From an uncultured bacterium (GTDB lineage Bacteria; Verrucomicrobiota; Kiritimatiellia; CAIKKV01), in contig CALHRZ010000003.1 of assembly GCA_938038445.1 (NCBI GenBank), positions 62,001 to 126,000 on the forward strand: a stretch of 64,000 nucleotides of DNA, read 5' to 3'. A program made the position numbers and the translations under genes. Each line of letters opens with the position of its first letter. Position 1 is the stretch's first letter. The notes beneath the pieces are model-generated. The model was not told where the DNA came from and ran no database searches. It worked only from the letters and a program-made list of their open reading frames with translations. This document shows, piece after piece, positions 9,008 to 17,773 of the stretch.

Positions 9008-10039
9008 ATGATGAAGGGAAAATGGATAGTGGGATTGGGGCTGGCGTTGACGGTTGTGGCCGGCGGAATATGGCGTGGGAGCGCGAGGGCGGAAGAGATT
9101 GTGGTCTATACGGCGTTGGAAGATGACGAGTACCCGGGGTATTTGGAGCTGTTTAAAAAGAAGTATCCGAATATTCAGGTGCGAATTGTTCGAGATTCCA
9201 CTGGAATTATTACCGCGAAATTCCTGGCGGAGAAAGAAAATCCCCAGGCGGATGTCATTTGGGGGCTTGCCGCGACAAGTCTTCTGGTGGCGGATCAGGC
9301 CGGTTTGTTGGTGCCGTATGCGCCGAAAGGGCTTGAACGGGTAAAACCGATGTTCCGGGATGCGGCCAATCCACCGAAGTGGGTCGGAATCAAGTGTTGG
9401 GAGACGGGCATTATCGTCAACACAGTGGAGGCGGAGAAACGGAAACTGGCGCATCCGAAGTCCTTTGCCGATCTGATCAAGCCGGAATACAAAGGGTTGT
9501 TGGTGATGCCTCATCCGGCCTCTTCCGGAACGGGGTATCTGACCGTTTCGGCCATTCTTCAATTGATGGGCGAGGAGAGGGGTTGGGCGTATATGGACCG
9601 GTTGCACGAGAACATGATGGCCTACACGCACTCGGGGTCCAAGCCGGCCCGGATGGCAGGAGCAGGCGAATGTGCCGTAGGGATTTCGTTTGGTTATCGG
9701 GGGTTGAAGCAAAAGGCGAAAGGGGAGCCTGTCGTGACCTATTGGCCGGCGGAAGGCGCAGGCTGGGATGTGGAGGCGAATGCCCTGGTCAAAAAGGCGA
9801 AGATCAAGGAGGGGGCGAAAACGTTTCTGGATTGGGCGATCGGCGATGAAGTCATGAAGCTCTACGCCGCCGTTTATCCGATCACCAGTGTCGAAACGGG
9901 GCTGCCGGTGCCGGAGGGATACCCTGCGGATCCTCTGAAGGTTCTGATTTCGAACAATTTGGTCAAGGCTGCGGCGGATCGCGATCGGATTCTGGCGGAG
10001 TGGACGAAGCGATACGACGGAAAGAGTCAGCCGAAATAA
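9008..10039 (+). CDS. phnS: ABC transporter substrate-binding protein, probable AEP (PhnS-type)
   Basis: This 343-residue periplasmic binding protein of the iron/spermidine/AEP-type class (FbpA-like fold) captures the substrate for the downstream permease. The N-terminus is a signal peptide ([18 protein letters not shown], cleavage near ARA-EE). [21 protein letters not shown] then opens the mature protein, and [13 protein letters not shown] and [16 protein letters not shown] are family-like blocks. The first ATG (9008) has GGAG 6 nt upstream. Its place directly after phnWX and before the ATPase and permease identifies the ligand as AEP by context; a ferric ligand is the alternative from sequence alone. 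Confidence 0.82.
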   Translation: MMKGKWIVGLGLALTVVAGGIWRGSARAEEIVVYTALEDDEYPGYLELFKKKYPNIQVRIVRDSTGIITAKFLAEKENPQADVIWGLAATSLLVADQAGLLVPYAPKGLERVKPMFRDAANPPKWVGIKCWETGIIVNTVEAEKRKLAHPKSFADLIKPEYKGLLVMPHPASSGTGYLTVSAILQLMGEERGWAYMDRLHENMMAYTHSGSKPARMAGAGECAVGISFGYRGLKQKAKGEPVVTYWPAEGAGWDVEANALVKKAKIKEGAKTFLDWAIGDEVMKLYAAVYPITSVETGLPVPEGYPADPLKVLISNNLVKAAADRDRILAEWTKRYDGKSQPK

Positions 10040-10061
10040 AGGCGGCGAAGAGAAACCGGCG

Positions 10062-11165
10062 ATGGTTCTGAATTGTCTCCATCTGGTCAAGCGGTTTGGG
10101 TCCGTGACGGCGCTGGGGGATGTTTCGCTTGAAGTGCGCGAAGGAAGTTTCGTGTGCATTTTGGGGCCATCCGGTTGCGGCAAGAGCACGTTATTGAGGG
10201 TCATAGCCGGGCTGGAAACTCCCGACGAGGGCCGGGTCTATTTGGAGGGTCAGGACATCACCCGATGGATTCCGGCCCAACGGGGGTTTGGGATTGTGTT
10301 TCAATCCTATGCCTTATTTCCCAACTTGACGGTCTTGGAGAACGTGATGTTTGGGATTCGGGGGTTGAGGCGGGAGGCGCGACGGCACCGGGCGATGGAA
10401 ATGCTGGAATTGGTTCGGTTATCGGACGAAATCCGGCGTTATCCTTCGCAACTTTCAGGCGGACAGCAGCAGCGGGTGGCGTTGGCGCGGGCGTTGGCGA
10501 TTCATCCCCGGCTTCTGCTGTTGGATGAACCTTTATCGGCGCTCGATGCCCGGGTTCGTTCCGACCTGCGCGAAGAGTTACGGCGTCTGCACCGGGCGTT
10601 AGGGGTGACCACTGTGATGGTCACCCATGACCAGGAGGAGGCTCTTTCGCTCGCGGATGAGATTGTGGTGATGAAAGACGGGCGTATTCATCAGAGCGAC
10701 CGACCGCATCGGGTCTATCGCAAGCCGGGCGATCTCTTTGTGGCCGATTTCGTTGGGGCGATGAATGTGCTCCGAGGGTGGCGGGCTGATGGGGAGGGGG
10801 TCGTTCGGGGAGGCATGAGGCTCCGGTTACGCAATGGGCATCTCGATCCGGGAGAAACCGTGATTGTGGGGATACGGCCTGAGGAAGTGGGGTTGGCCCT
10901 TGGGGACGAGGGGGAAAACGAACATTCGACGGAGGTGATATCCCTGGAGTTTCGCGGTCCGTTTTATCGTGTGCGATGCCGATTCTTGGAGGGGGAGTTG
11001 CCCTCTTCTCTGACGGTCACGGCTCACTGGCCGGCATCGGTGGTGGAATCTCAGCAAATTCGGGAAGGGATGCGGGTGCGGGTACGGTTGCCGCCGGATG
11101 CGCTTTTGGTCTATGCCGCGGGAGAGGTGGCGGAGGCGACGGTTCCGGCAGCCGTTGCGGGTTGA
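10062..11165 (+). CDS. phnT: ABC transporter ATP-binding protein, probable AEP importer (PhnT-type)
   Basis: This 367-residue ATPase energises the importer at the cytoplasmic face. The Walker A is GPSGCGKST (about residues 38-46), the Q-loop is VFQSYALFPNLTV, the signature is LSGGQQQRVALARAL, the Walker B is LLLLDEPLSALD, and the switch histidine is in MVTHDQEEA. About 130 residues after the ATPase core fit a TOBE regulatory domain, as in the CysA/PotA/FbpC group. It lies 22 nt after the binding protein, and its stop overlaps the permease start by one base. Confidence 0.9.
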   Translation: MVLNCLHLVKRFGSVTALGDVSLEVREGSFVCILGPSGCGKSTLLRVIAGLETPDEGRVYLEGQDITRWIPAQRGFGIVFQSYALFPNLTVLENVMFGIRGLRREARRHRAMEMLELVRLSDEIRRYPSQLSGGQQQRVALARALAIHPRLLLLDEPLSALDARVRSDLREELRRLHRALGVTTVMVTHDQEEALSLADEIVVMKDGRIHQSDRPHRVYRKPGDLFVADFVGAMNVLRGWRADGEGVVRGGMRLRLRNGHLDPGETVIVGIRPEEVGLALGDEGENEHSTEVISLEFRGPFYRVRCRFLEGELPSSLTVTAHWPASVVESQQIREGMRVRVRLPPDALLVYAAGEVAEATVPAAVAG

Positions 11166-12862
11166 TGGGATCGTATCGTCTCCAACGGCTGCTGCTGCTG
11201 TGTGCGGGAATCTGGCTGGTGGCGGTTGTCTTGCTTCCGCTGGGCGAGGTGGTGCGGCAGAGCCTTGCGGACCGGCAGGGGCGTTTTGTCGGCCTTTCGA
11301 ACTTTGCGTTCTATCTTCGAAGTCCGTCCCTGCTGGCCACGTTGCTCAACAGCACAGCGATTTCGCTTGTGGTGACGGTGTTGGTCGTTCCGGTGGCGTT
11401 TCTTTTTGCGTTTGCGCTTCATCGGGCGGTGTTTCCGGGGAAGGCGTTGTTTCGGACGGTGATCATGGCGCCGCTCTATGCGCCGACGATGCTGTTTGGT
11501 CTGTCTTTGATCTTTCTTTTTGGGCGTCAGGGAATGATCACGACCGGCTTTTTTGGGCGATATCCGGCATTAGCGTTGGACATCGGGTTGTATGGGCGCA
11601 CGGGGATTGTGTTGGGGGAATGCCTTCTGGCGATACCGCCGGCGGTGCTGATTCTTAGCGCTGCGCTGGAAAATATGGATGCCCGGCTTTTGGAGGCGGC
11701 GGCCAGCCTGGGAAGCAATTCGTGGCGGACGTTCTGGACGGTGGCGGTTCCTGCGGCCCGATATGGCCTGATCCATGCGGCGATTGCGGTTTTTACCCTA
11801 TGCTTTACGGATTTTGGCGTGCCCAAAGTGGTCGGGGGGCAGACGCCGATTCTTGCGACCGAGGTGTACAAGCAGGTCGTGGGGCAGCAAAATTTTGGTC
11901 TGGGGGCGGTGATCAGCATGATGCTCCTCTCTCCCGTTCTGATTGCGACGTTGTTGGAACGGCATTTGGCGACGCGGCAGCAGGCGCTTTTCAATGCCCG
12001 GTCTGTTCCTTACATTCCCAAGCGGGCTTGGCTGAGGGATATAAGTTTTTGGACGTTTTGCGTTGGCGTGTCGGGTGCGGTTGTGGCGACGCTTCTCGTT
12101 GCGGCGTATGGGTCTTTGGTTCGCGTATGGCCCTACCGCCTGGAGTTGGGCGGGTGGCATTACCGGTTTCGTGAGACGGGTGGCGGGGGGTATCAAGCTT
12201 TTTTCAACAGCCTTCGACTGGCGGCTTGGACGAGTGTTTTTGGGACTCCTCTGACGTTTGGGCTGGCGTATTTGGTTGAGAAGACGCGGGGATGGGATCG
12301 GTTCCGGCGGGCGGTGCATGGGCTGGCCCTTCTGCCCCTTGCGCTTCCCGGTCTTGTGATCGGCATTGCCTTCATCTTTTTTTTCAATGCTCCGAGTCTT
12401 GGATACGGGGTGGCGGTTCCGAATCCTTTTCGAGGACTTTACAACACGCCGGCTCTGATTGTGCTCAGCCACATCGTTCATTTTTTGACCGTCGCGTATT
12501 TGACGGCGATGACGGCACTTCGGCAATTGGATCGGGAATTCGAGGCCGTGTCGGAGGCCATGGGGGTTTCGTTTGTGGGGACCGTATTCCGCGTGACCGT
12601 TCCGATCTGTCTTCCGGCGATTATCGAAATTGCGCTCTTCTTTTTTGTCAATGCCATGGCCAGCGTTTCGGCCGTCGTCTTTCTACGGCCGCCGGGTTAT
12701 CCGATTGCGTCGGTGGCGGTTGTCAACATGGAGGATGCGGGGGACGTGGCGCCGGCGATTGCGATGTGCATGCTGATTTTAGGTGCGAATCTTCTGGTTC
12801 GTGGGTTAGGCGAGGGGTTGCGGCTTATGGTCCGCCGTCGGCAACGATGGAAGCGGGCGTGA
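11165..12862 (+). CDS. ABC transporter permease with two fused permease domains (AEP importer)
   Basis: The 565-residue protein carries two complete binding-protein-dependent permease domains in one chain, so it can form the whole channel that PhnU and PhnV form as separate subunits elsewhere. The EAA loops that dock the ATPase appear twice: EAAASLGSNSWRTFW near residue 176 and EAVSEAMGVSFVGTVF near residue 459. About twelve hydrophobic helices are visible, starting with LLLLCAGIWLVAVVLLPLG. The ATG at 11165 overlaps the last base of the ATPase stop. FbpB-type iron permeases share this fused layout, so substrate assignment rests on context. Confidence 0.88.
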   Translation: MGSYRLQRLLLLCAGIWLVAVVLLPLGEVVRQSLADRQGRFVGLSNFAFYLRSPSLLATLLNSTAISLVVTVLVVPVAFLFAFALHRAVFPGKALFRTVIMAPLYAPTMLFGLSLIFLFGRQGMITTGFFGRYPALALDIGLYGRTGIVLGECLLAIPPAVLILSAALENMDARLLEAAASLGSNSWRTFWTVAVPAARYGLIHAAIAVFTLCFTDFGVPKVVGGQTPILATEVYKQVVGQQNFGLGAVISMMLLSPVLIATLLERHLATRQQALFNARSVPYIPKRAWLRDISFWTFCVGVSGAVVATLLVAAYGSLVRVWPYRLELGGWHYRFRETGGGGYQAFFNSLRLAAWTSVFGTPLTFGLAYLVEKTRGWDRFRRAVHGLALLPLALPGLVIGIAFIFFFNAPSLGYGVAVPNPFRGLYNTPALIVLSHIVHFLTVAYLTAMTALRQLDREFEAVSEAMGVSFVGTVFRVTVPICLPAIIEIALFFFVNAMASVSAVVFLRPPGYPIASVAVVNMEDAGDVAPAIAMCMLILGANLLVRGLGEGLRLMVRRRQRWKRA

Positions 12863-12886
12863 GGGTGGATTTGTTCGCCGCGGCGG

Positions 12887-14104
12887 TCAAGGGAAGCGCC
12901 GGTCCAGTTCGGCGCGGACCATGGCGACCCAACGGCGGATGCGGTCCGGATCTCCTTCGACGGTTTCGACATCTTTGAGTGTGATATCGAAGCGACATTC
13001 CTGCAGGGCATCGAGGTCTTTTGCGAGGAGGGCGCGGGCGCGGTCGAGGCTGGATGCGGGTCCGACCATGAGGGCGGGATGGGGACGGTAGGTGATGACG
13101 TAGTCCGTTTTGATCTGCTCGGCGCAACGTGCCACATTGGCGGCGGGTGCGACGGCGATCCGCCGGAGGTTGGGAATCTGCCGGAGCATGGCGATTTTGT
13201 TTGTCATGTCTTCGCAGCAGCCGTAGGCGACGAGGCCGAAGGGGGCGAGGATGGGCATTTGGTAGCGAAGAAGAAATTCCTCATGCATCGGGGGCGAGAC
13301 GAGGGTGAACTCCTGGGCGGCCATGAACGTCCAGAGTTGGCGGCGGGAGACCGGCCGATCGTCGGGCGAGGGGTCGGGCAGTTCTTCCGAATAGGGCATG
13401 GCTTGATTCATGTGGTGAAAAAGGCGCCAGTGGCCGGCCTGTTCGGCTTCGTCGTGGCACTTGAGGACGCCGTCGGAGAGAAATTTCATGAGATGGTGGA
13501 GCCATTCGGGGTTGTCCATCATATCGAGCATGAAGTGCTCGATGCCGCGAAGCTGACCCAGAATGGTTGAAAGGTCTGCCATCCACATTCTGCGGACGGG
13601 GCCGCGATCGACAATGATGGGCAGGAGGTCGCCGAGGAGGTCCTGAACTTTGGAAAACTGCGCAGCCGTTTGGGCTTCATCCACTGCGTGGCGGGGGATC
13701 TGGAGTTGGTTGATGTCGTCGAGGGTTTTGATTGGATAATCCATTTTGTAGGAACCGCGGGGTTCCTCGCTTTGGCGGCGTGTGCCGGAGACACCCCATT
13801 CCCAGCCGATGCGCACGGCGGGCAGGGTCAGCCAGGGCTCGAAAATCGAGTCATCATTCAGCGAATGCCAGAAGAGGCAGAATCGAAACACTTCTTCCCA
13901 TCTGCGAAGGAAGGGATCGGTGCAGAGACACTGGGAATGCGGCATTTCTGACCAGGCGAATGCCCGGATATAGATGGGGGGGCGGACGGGTTTGAGGCTG
14001 TTAAGCCGGCGCCAGAGGGCGCGCCGGTCTTGCTGAACGGGTTCGGCGCAAATTTCGAGATAGCGGCGGCAGAGATCGCGGACGAGTGAACGTTCGTCAT
14101 TCAT
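12887..14104 (-). CDS. URO-D-like (uroporphyrinogen decarboxylase superfamily) protein
   Basis: The 405-residue product resembles uncharacterised members of the uroporphyrinogen decarboxylase/cobalamin methyltransferase-like TIM-barrel family, not true HemE. Supporting segments are VDRGPVRRMWMADLS, FMLDMMDNPEWLHHLMKFLSDGVLK, the PPMHEEFLLRYQMPILAPFGLVAYGCCED stretch and the C-terminal I-IAVAPAANVARCAEQI. The HemE active-site N-terminal block is not apparent. Related proteins often sit with sugar-catabolism genes in PVC bacteria, and some may be methyltransferases. It converges with the AEP permease (24 nt apart) and diverges from the SGNH gene. Function is not known. Confidence 0.7.
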   Translation of the reverse strand: MNDERSLVRDLCRRYLEICAEPVQQDRRALWRRLNSLKPVRPPIYIRAFAWSEMPHSQCLCTDPFLRRWEEVFRFCLFWHSLNDDSIFEPWLTLPAVRIGWEWGVSGTRRQSEEPRGSYKMDYPIKTLDDINQLQIPRHAVDEAQTAAQFSKVQDLLGDLLPIIVDRGPVRRMWMADLSTILGQLRGIEHFMLDMMDNPEWLHHLMKFLSDGVLKCHDEAEQAGHWRLFHHMNQAMPYSEELPDPSPDDRPVSRRQLWTFMAAQEFTLVSPPMHEEFLLRYQMPILAPFGLVAYGCCEDMTNKIAMLRQIPNLRRIAVAPAANVARCAEQIKTDYVITYRPHPALMVGPASSLDRARALLAKDLDALQECRFDITLKDVETVEGDPDRIRRWVAMVRAELDRRFP

Positions 14105-14156
14105 GGAGTCAGTGATATTTCTTTCCTATTGTTCGGTCAAGTGTTAACAATCCGTC

Positions 14157-14783
14157 ATGCGGGAGTGTCGGTTTGAAAAGGAGATTGCCGCTTTCGAGGA
14201 GGAAGACCGTCGGAGCCCTCCCCAGTCGGGGGTTATCCTGTTTGCCGGCAGTTCGAGCATTACGCGATGGAACCGGCGATTATCGACTGACATGGCGCCG
14301 TTGAGGGTGGTGGGTCGGGGATTTGGGGGGAGCACGATGGCGGATCTGCTGGGGGTATGGGAGCGGATTATTCCTCCGTGGCAGCCGAATGCCGTCGTGG
14401 TGTACGAAGGGGACAACGATTTGGCGGGGGGGCGCTTGGTGGAAGAGGTTCGAGAGGATTTTGAGCATTTTTTCACGGCGTTATTCTCATGGCGTCCCGG
14501 GTTGCGTGTTTATGTGTTGGCCGTCAAGTTCTCGCCGATTCGCCGTTCGCTCTGGCCGCTCATGCGGTCCCTCAATGCCGTTTTGGAGGCACGCTGTCGT
14601 TTCGATTCCCGCCTGATGTTTATTGATACGGCTGCGTCTCTTATGGATCATGCGGGCGAACCACGGTTGGAGTTCTATGCCGCGGATGGGTTACACCTTT
14701 CGGAGGCGGGATATGCCGCATGGCGCGAGGTCATTCGGCCGGTTCTGATGCGCTGGGAGCTTCAGGAGACCGTGAACCCATAA
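14157..14783 (+). CDS. SGNH/GDSL hydrolase
   Basis: This 208-residue hydrolase of the SGNH fold has all four blocks. The serine nucleophile is in LFAGSSSITRW (block I), the glycine block is GRGFGGSTMADLL, block III is VVYEGDNDLA (the Asn of GxND), and the C-terminal catalytic Asp-His pair is in AADGLHLSEAGY. Family members are esterases, lipases or carbohydrate acetyl-esterases. No signal peptide is seen, so it appears to be cytoplasmic. The ATG at 14157 has no clear Shine-Dalgarno sequence. The last 22 nt overlap the 3' end of the convergent FAD oxidoreductase gene. Confidence 0.85.
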   Translation: MRECRFEKEIAAFEEEDRRSPPQSGVILFAGSSSITRWNRRLSTDMAPLRVVGRGFGGSTMADLLGVWERIIPPWQPNAVVVYEGDNDLAGGRLVEEVREDFEHFFTALFSWRPGLRVYVLAVKFSPIRRSLWPLMRSLNAVLEARCRFDSRLMFIDTAASLMDHAGEPRLEFYAADGLHLSEAGYAAWREVIRPVLMRWELQETVNP

Positions 14784-16534
14784 ACGCGGGAGTCTGGACT
14801 TCCGCGGGTATCTTCGAGCGTGAAGCGGACGGCATCCAACTCTCGTCCGACGGCGAGGCGGTGATGTCGTCTCCGGTTGTCGTCCGTTCGGAAGAGGAGG
14901 TGCCGGTCATGTCCGACGATTCCTTCGATTCGGAAGGCTTTAGGCATGGCGGGGGGGACATGGTATTGGGCGGTCCCGCCCTTTTCGAAGATCATGCCGA
15001 TCTGTTTTTCCATACCGGTATCGAGCACGAGTTCGACCTCTTGCACCAGGGTTCGGCCGGGGAGGCGGTATTCGATCCAGTCGCTTGGGCGTGCGATCCA
15101 GGCGTGGGGATCGGATTCGATTTGGCGTGTAAAGCCGTCGCGGACGGGTTCGGGATTTCCGGAGGATGCGAGAAGCGAGGATTCGCGGGTCAGGCGGGAG
15201 AAACGGCGGGGAACGCCGGGGAGATAACAGTCGTCTTCGAGAAGCATCTGTTGGAGTTCGGAGATGGCGGCAGCGCCGACCTCCCGAGGGGTTTGGTGGT
15301 GGTGAGCGGCGAGGGCGGCGGCGGTTCCCACCGCTTGTCCCATGACGGCGCAGGTCCCCATGACTCGGGTGCTGCTCATCGCGGCGTGGGTACACGAGGC
15401 GTTGCGGCCTGCGCAGAAGAGATTTTCAATGGTTCGCGAGTAGAGGCAGCGGTATGGAATGCCGTAGGGAGAGGGGGCAGGGTGGAAGATTGTGGACTTA
15501 CGGCCGAGCGCACAGGCGTGGAACCCTGCCGGGTCGTGATCGTCCATGCTCCATCCGCCGTAGGCGACGATATCGGGAAAAGGTCCTCCGGTTTCGATAT
15601 CGTGTTGCGTGAGGATGTGATCCCCCTCGTAGCGTCGGCTTTCCCGCTTGGCGGGTAGCATCTGGATCCAATCGAGGGCCCAGTTGGCCGATTCGGGGTG
15701 GGCGCCGCTGTTTTTGATATGGTCCCAGATGCCCAGGACGAGCTGATGTAGTTGAATGCGGAGGGATTCCGTATCGTGGAGAGCGTCCTGTTCGCCGCCG
15801 AGTTCGATCCACCAGTAGCCGTATTCCCAGTACCCGTGGCCGCCGGAGCCATAGGGCAGATCGTCGCAGCGTGCAATACGTGGGGTGCCGGGGGGCGGCG
15901 AGAAGGGCTGAGGTGTGGGAAAGGGACGGGCTTGGAAGAGGCAGGTTATTCCCATGGTTCTCGTATCGGCCTGTTCCGGCGCGATGGATTCTCCGAACTC
16001 GGCGCGCGCCTCGCGGCCCATTCGCCAGGGGGCGCCGGTGAGGGGGGCGAGAATGCTATCGCCTGAGCAGTCGGCGAAGAGAGACGCCCGAACGGTATGG
16101 CGGGTTTGGGTGGTGAGTTGCCAACCGGTGATGGAGAGGATGCGGAGGCCGTCCATTTCGGCCTCTTGGCAGGTGCAGTTCAGCAGGAGGGTTAGGCGAG
16201 GTTCCTCCTGGGCTTTTCGAAGCAGGAGCAGATCCCAGAGCGAAAAGCTGCGCTGGGGGTTTTCGAACAGGTTGTCGAGGCGGATTTCTTCCAAAAGGCC
16301 GGTCTCGCGCATATGGGGGATACGGCCGGAGCGATCCGCGCCGCACACGTGCATGCGGCATTCGCTGGAAGCGTTTCCGCCCAGCATGGGCCTATCCTGC
16401 ATGAGGACAACCCGGGCGCCGCGCCGGGCGGCGGCCACGGCAGCGCAGAGACCGGCCATGCCTCCGCCGACCACGCAGAAATCGGCCTCATGGAGGACGG
16501 TTCGGAAAGGGGTTTTCGCGGTGGCGCGTTTCAT
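14762..16534 (-). CDS. FAD-dependent oxidoreductase (PF12831-like)
   Basis: The 590-residue protein starts with a dinucleotide-binding FAD motif, ADFCVVGGGMAGLCAAVAAARRG (about residues 17-40), followed by DRPMLGGNASSECRMHV, a hallmark of the FAD-dependent oxidoreductases common in PVC bacteria. A later NLFCAGRNASCTHAAMSSTRVMGTCAVMGQAVG block binds FAD again. About 150 C-terminal residues look like an added beta-rich domain. The ATG at 16534 is chosen because it overlaps the stop of the upstream nagA-like gene by one base; a longer in-frame extension would overlap nagA by 61 nt. The substrate is unknown, and the coupling suggests amino-sugar or sugar-derived compounds. Confidence 0.82.
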   Translation of the reverse strand: MKRATAKTPFRTVLHEADFCVVGGGMAGLCAAVAAARRGARVVLMQDRPMLGGNASSECRMHVCGADRSGRIPHMRETGLLEEIRLDNLFENPQRSFSLWDLLLLRKAQEEPRLTLLLNCTCQEAEMDGLRILSITGWQLTTQTRHTVRASLFADCSGDSILAPLTGAPWRMGREARAEFGESIAPEQADTRTMGITCLFQARPFPTPQPFSPPPGTPRIARCDDLPYGSGGHGYWEYGYWWIELGGEQDALHDTESLRIQLHQLVLGIWDHIKNSGAHPESANWALDWIQMLPAKRESRRYEGDHILTQHDIETGGPFPDIVAYGGWSMDDHDPAGFHACALGRKSTIFHPAPSPYGIPYRCLYSRTIENLFCAGRNASCTHAAMSSTRVMGTCAVMGQAVGTAAALAAHHHQTPREVGAAAISELQQMLLEDDCYLPGVPRRFSRLTRESSLLASSGNPEPVRDGFTRQIESDPHAWIARPSDWIEYRLPGRTLVQEVELVLDTGMEKQIGMIFEKGGTAQYHVPPAMPKAFRIEGIVGHDRHLLFRTDDNRRRHHRLAVGRELDAVRFTLEDTRGSPDSRVYGFTVS

Positions 16535-17535
16535 CAAACGTTCTCTTGGAGGACGAAGCGGCCTTCCTTGTATTGAACGAAGGGGTCGCGGCAACCGGTG
16601 CGGAAACCGGCGGGATCGAGGCCGAGCAGTCGAGCAGGATTTTGGAAACCGACCTGCCAGAGTTCCGATTCGGAGAGGAGGCCGAGTCCGGCGAGGTGGT
16701 TCATGCAGTCCAGCATGCAGGCCGAGGAACCGGCGAGGCTTTGAGATTTTTCGGAGGAGATTTTCCCTTGCGCATTGATGGTGACCGGGAGGCCGAAGGT
16801 TTCATAATGTCCGGGGGGAAGTCCGGCAAGAGGGCTTGCGTCGCTGGTCACGATGAAATGGGAAGGGGTTTTGGCGCGCAGCGCGACTTTGATGAAATCG
16901 GCGGGAAGATGGTGGCCATCGGTGATGAAGAGTCCCACCAGATCGTCGCAGGCCAATTGCCACCAGAGGGGATTTTCGTGGCGGTGGATCAGATTGGGGC
17001 ATCCATTGCCCAAATGGGTAGAGAGGCGGGCACCTGCGGTGACGGCCTGTTCCATCTGCGCGTCGGATGCGGCGTGGTGGCCGATCGAGGCGACGACCCC
17101 TTGGTGGGTGACATGGCGAATGAGGTCCAGCGCGCCGGGGCGCTCGGGGGCGAGGGTCAGGATGCGGATATGGCCTTCCGCCCATTCCTGATACCGATCG
17201 AACACGGCGGGCGATGGATCCTGAACGAAGGGGCGGGGGTGGACGCCGATCGCGCCGGGTTCCGGGGAGATGAAGGGGCCTTCGAGATGGATGCCGAGGA
17301 GGTGTGGGGCAAGTTCGGGATCGCGCATAGCGCAGGCGAACAACGGGAGGACATGGCGGTAGCAGGCGGGGTCGCCGGTGATGACGGTGGGGCAATATGC
17401 GAGGGTGCCGCGTGCTACGAGGAGGCGGGTGACGGTTCGGATCGCCTCAAGGGTCAGGTCCTGGGAAGTAAAAGAGATCCCCAGTCCGCCGTTGACTTGC
17501 AGATCAATAAAACCTTTAGGGGAAGCTGTGCTCAT
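16534..17535 (-). CDS. nagA: N-acetylglucosamine-6-phosphate deacetylase-like amidohydrolase
   Basis: NagA removes the acetyl group from GlcNAc-6-phosphate. The amidohydrolase barrel is clear: FIDLQVNGGLG, the metal-binding GIHLEGPFISPEPGAIG, SIGHHAASDAQM, THLGNGCPNLIHRHENP, FITDGHHLP and the catalytic aspartate in IVTSDASPLAG. At 333 residues it is about 40-50 shorter than typical NagA and begins directly at the barrel, so the N-terminal part of the small beta-sandwich domain is missing. THLGNGCPN replaces the usual THLFNAM, so a related N-acyl sugar substrate is possible. It is the upstream partner of the FAD oxidoreductase. Confidence 0.82.
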   Translation of the reverse strand: MSTASPKGFIDLQVNGGLGISFTSQDLTLEAIRTVTRLLVARGTLAYCPTVITGDPACYRHVLPLFACAMRDPELAPHLLGIHLEGPFISPEPGAIGVHPRPFVQDPSPAVFDRYQEWAEGHIRILTLAPERPGALDLIRHVTHQGVVASIGHHAASDAQMEQAVTAGARLSTHLGNGCPNLIHRHENPLWWQLACDDLVGLFITDGHHLPADFIKVALRAKTPSHFIVTSDASPLAGLPPGHYETFGLPVTINAQGKISSEKSQSLAGSSACMLDCMNHLAGLGLLSESELWQVGFQNPARLLGLDPAGFRTGCRDPFVQYKEGRFVLQENV

Positions 17536-17773
17536 GGAAATTACGATAGCTCAGGGCGGATCACCTTACCATGTTGAGACGGCGTGGTCAACGTCAGTTG
17601 CGCAGGGAGGTTTTTTGGCGGCGAACGGGAAGGTTGCGGACGGGGGGATCGAAAGGAGGCAACGAAGACTGTTAAGAATCAACCTACGGTTCCTGCGACT
17701 TTTTTGGGATCTCAAACGGCCCAGCCGTTGGACTTGTCCTTAGGGAATAGGAGGTGATGGGACCATAGAAATA

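Noticed and set aside
14720..15658. Plus-strand open frame antisense to the FAD oxidoreductase
   Set aside because: The minus-strand FAD motif and coupling are decisive; the plus frame shows glycine/valine repeats with no known domain.
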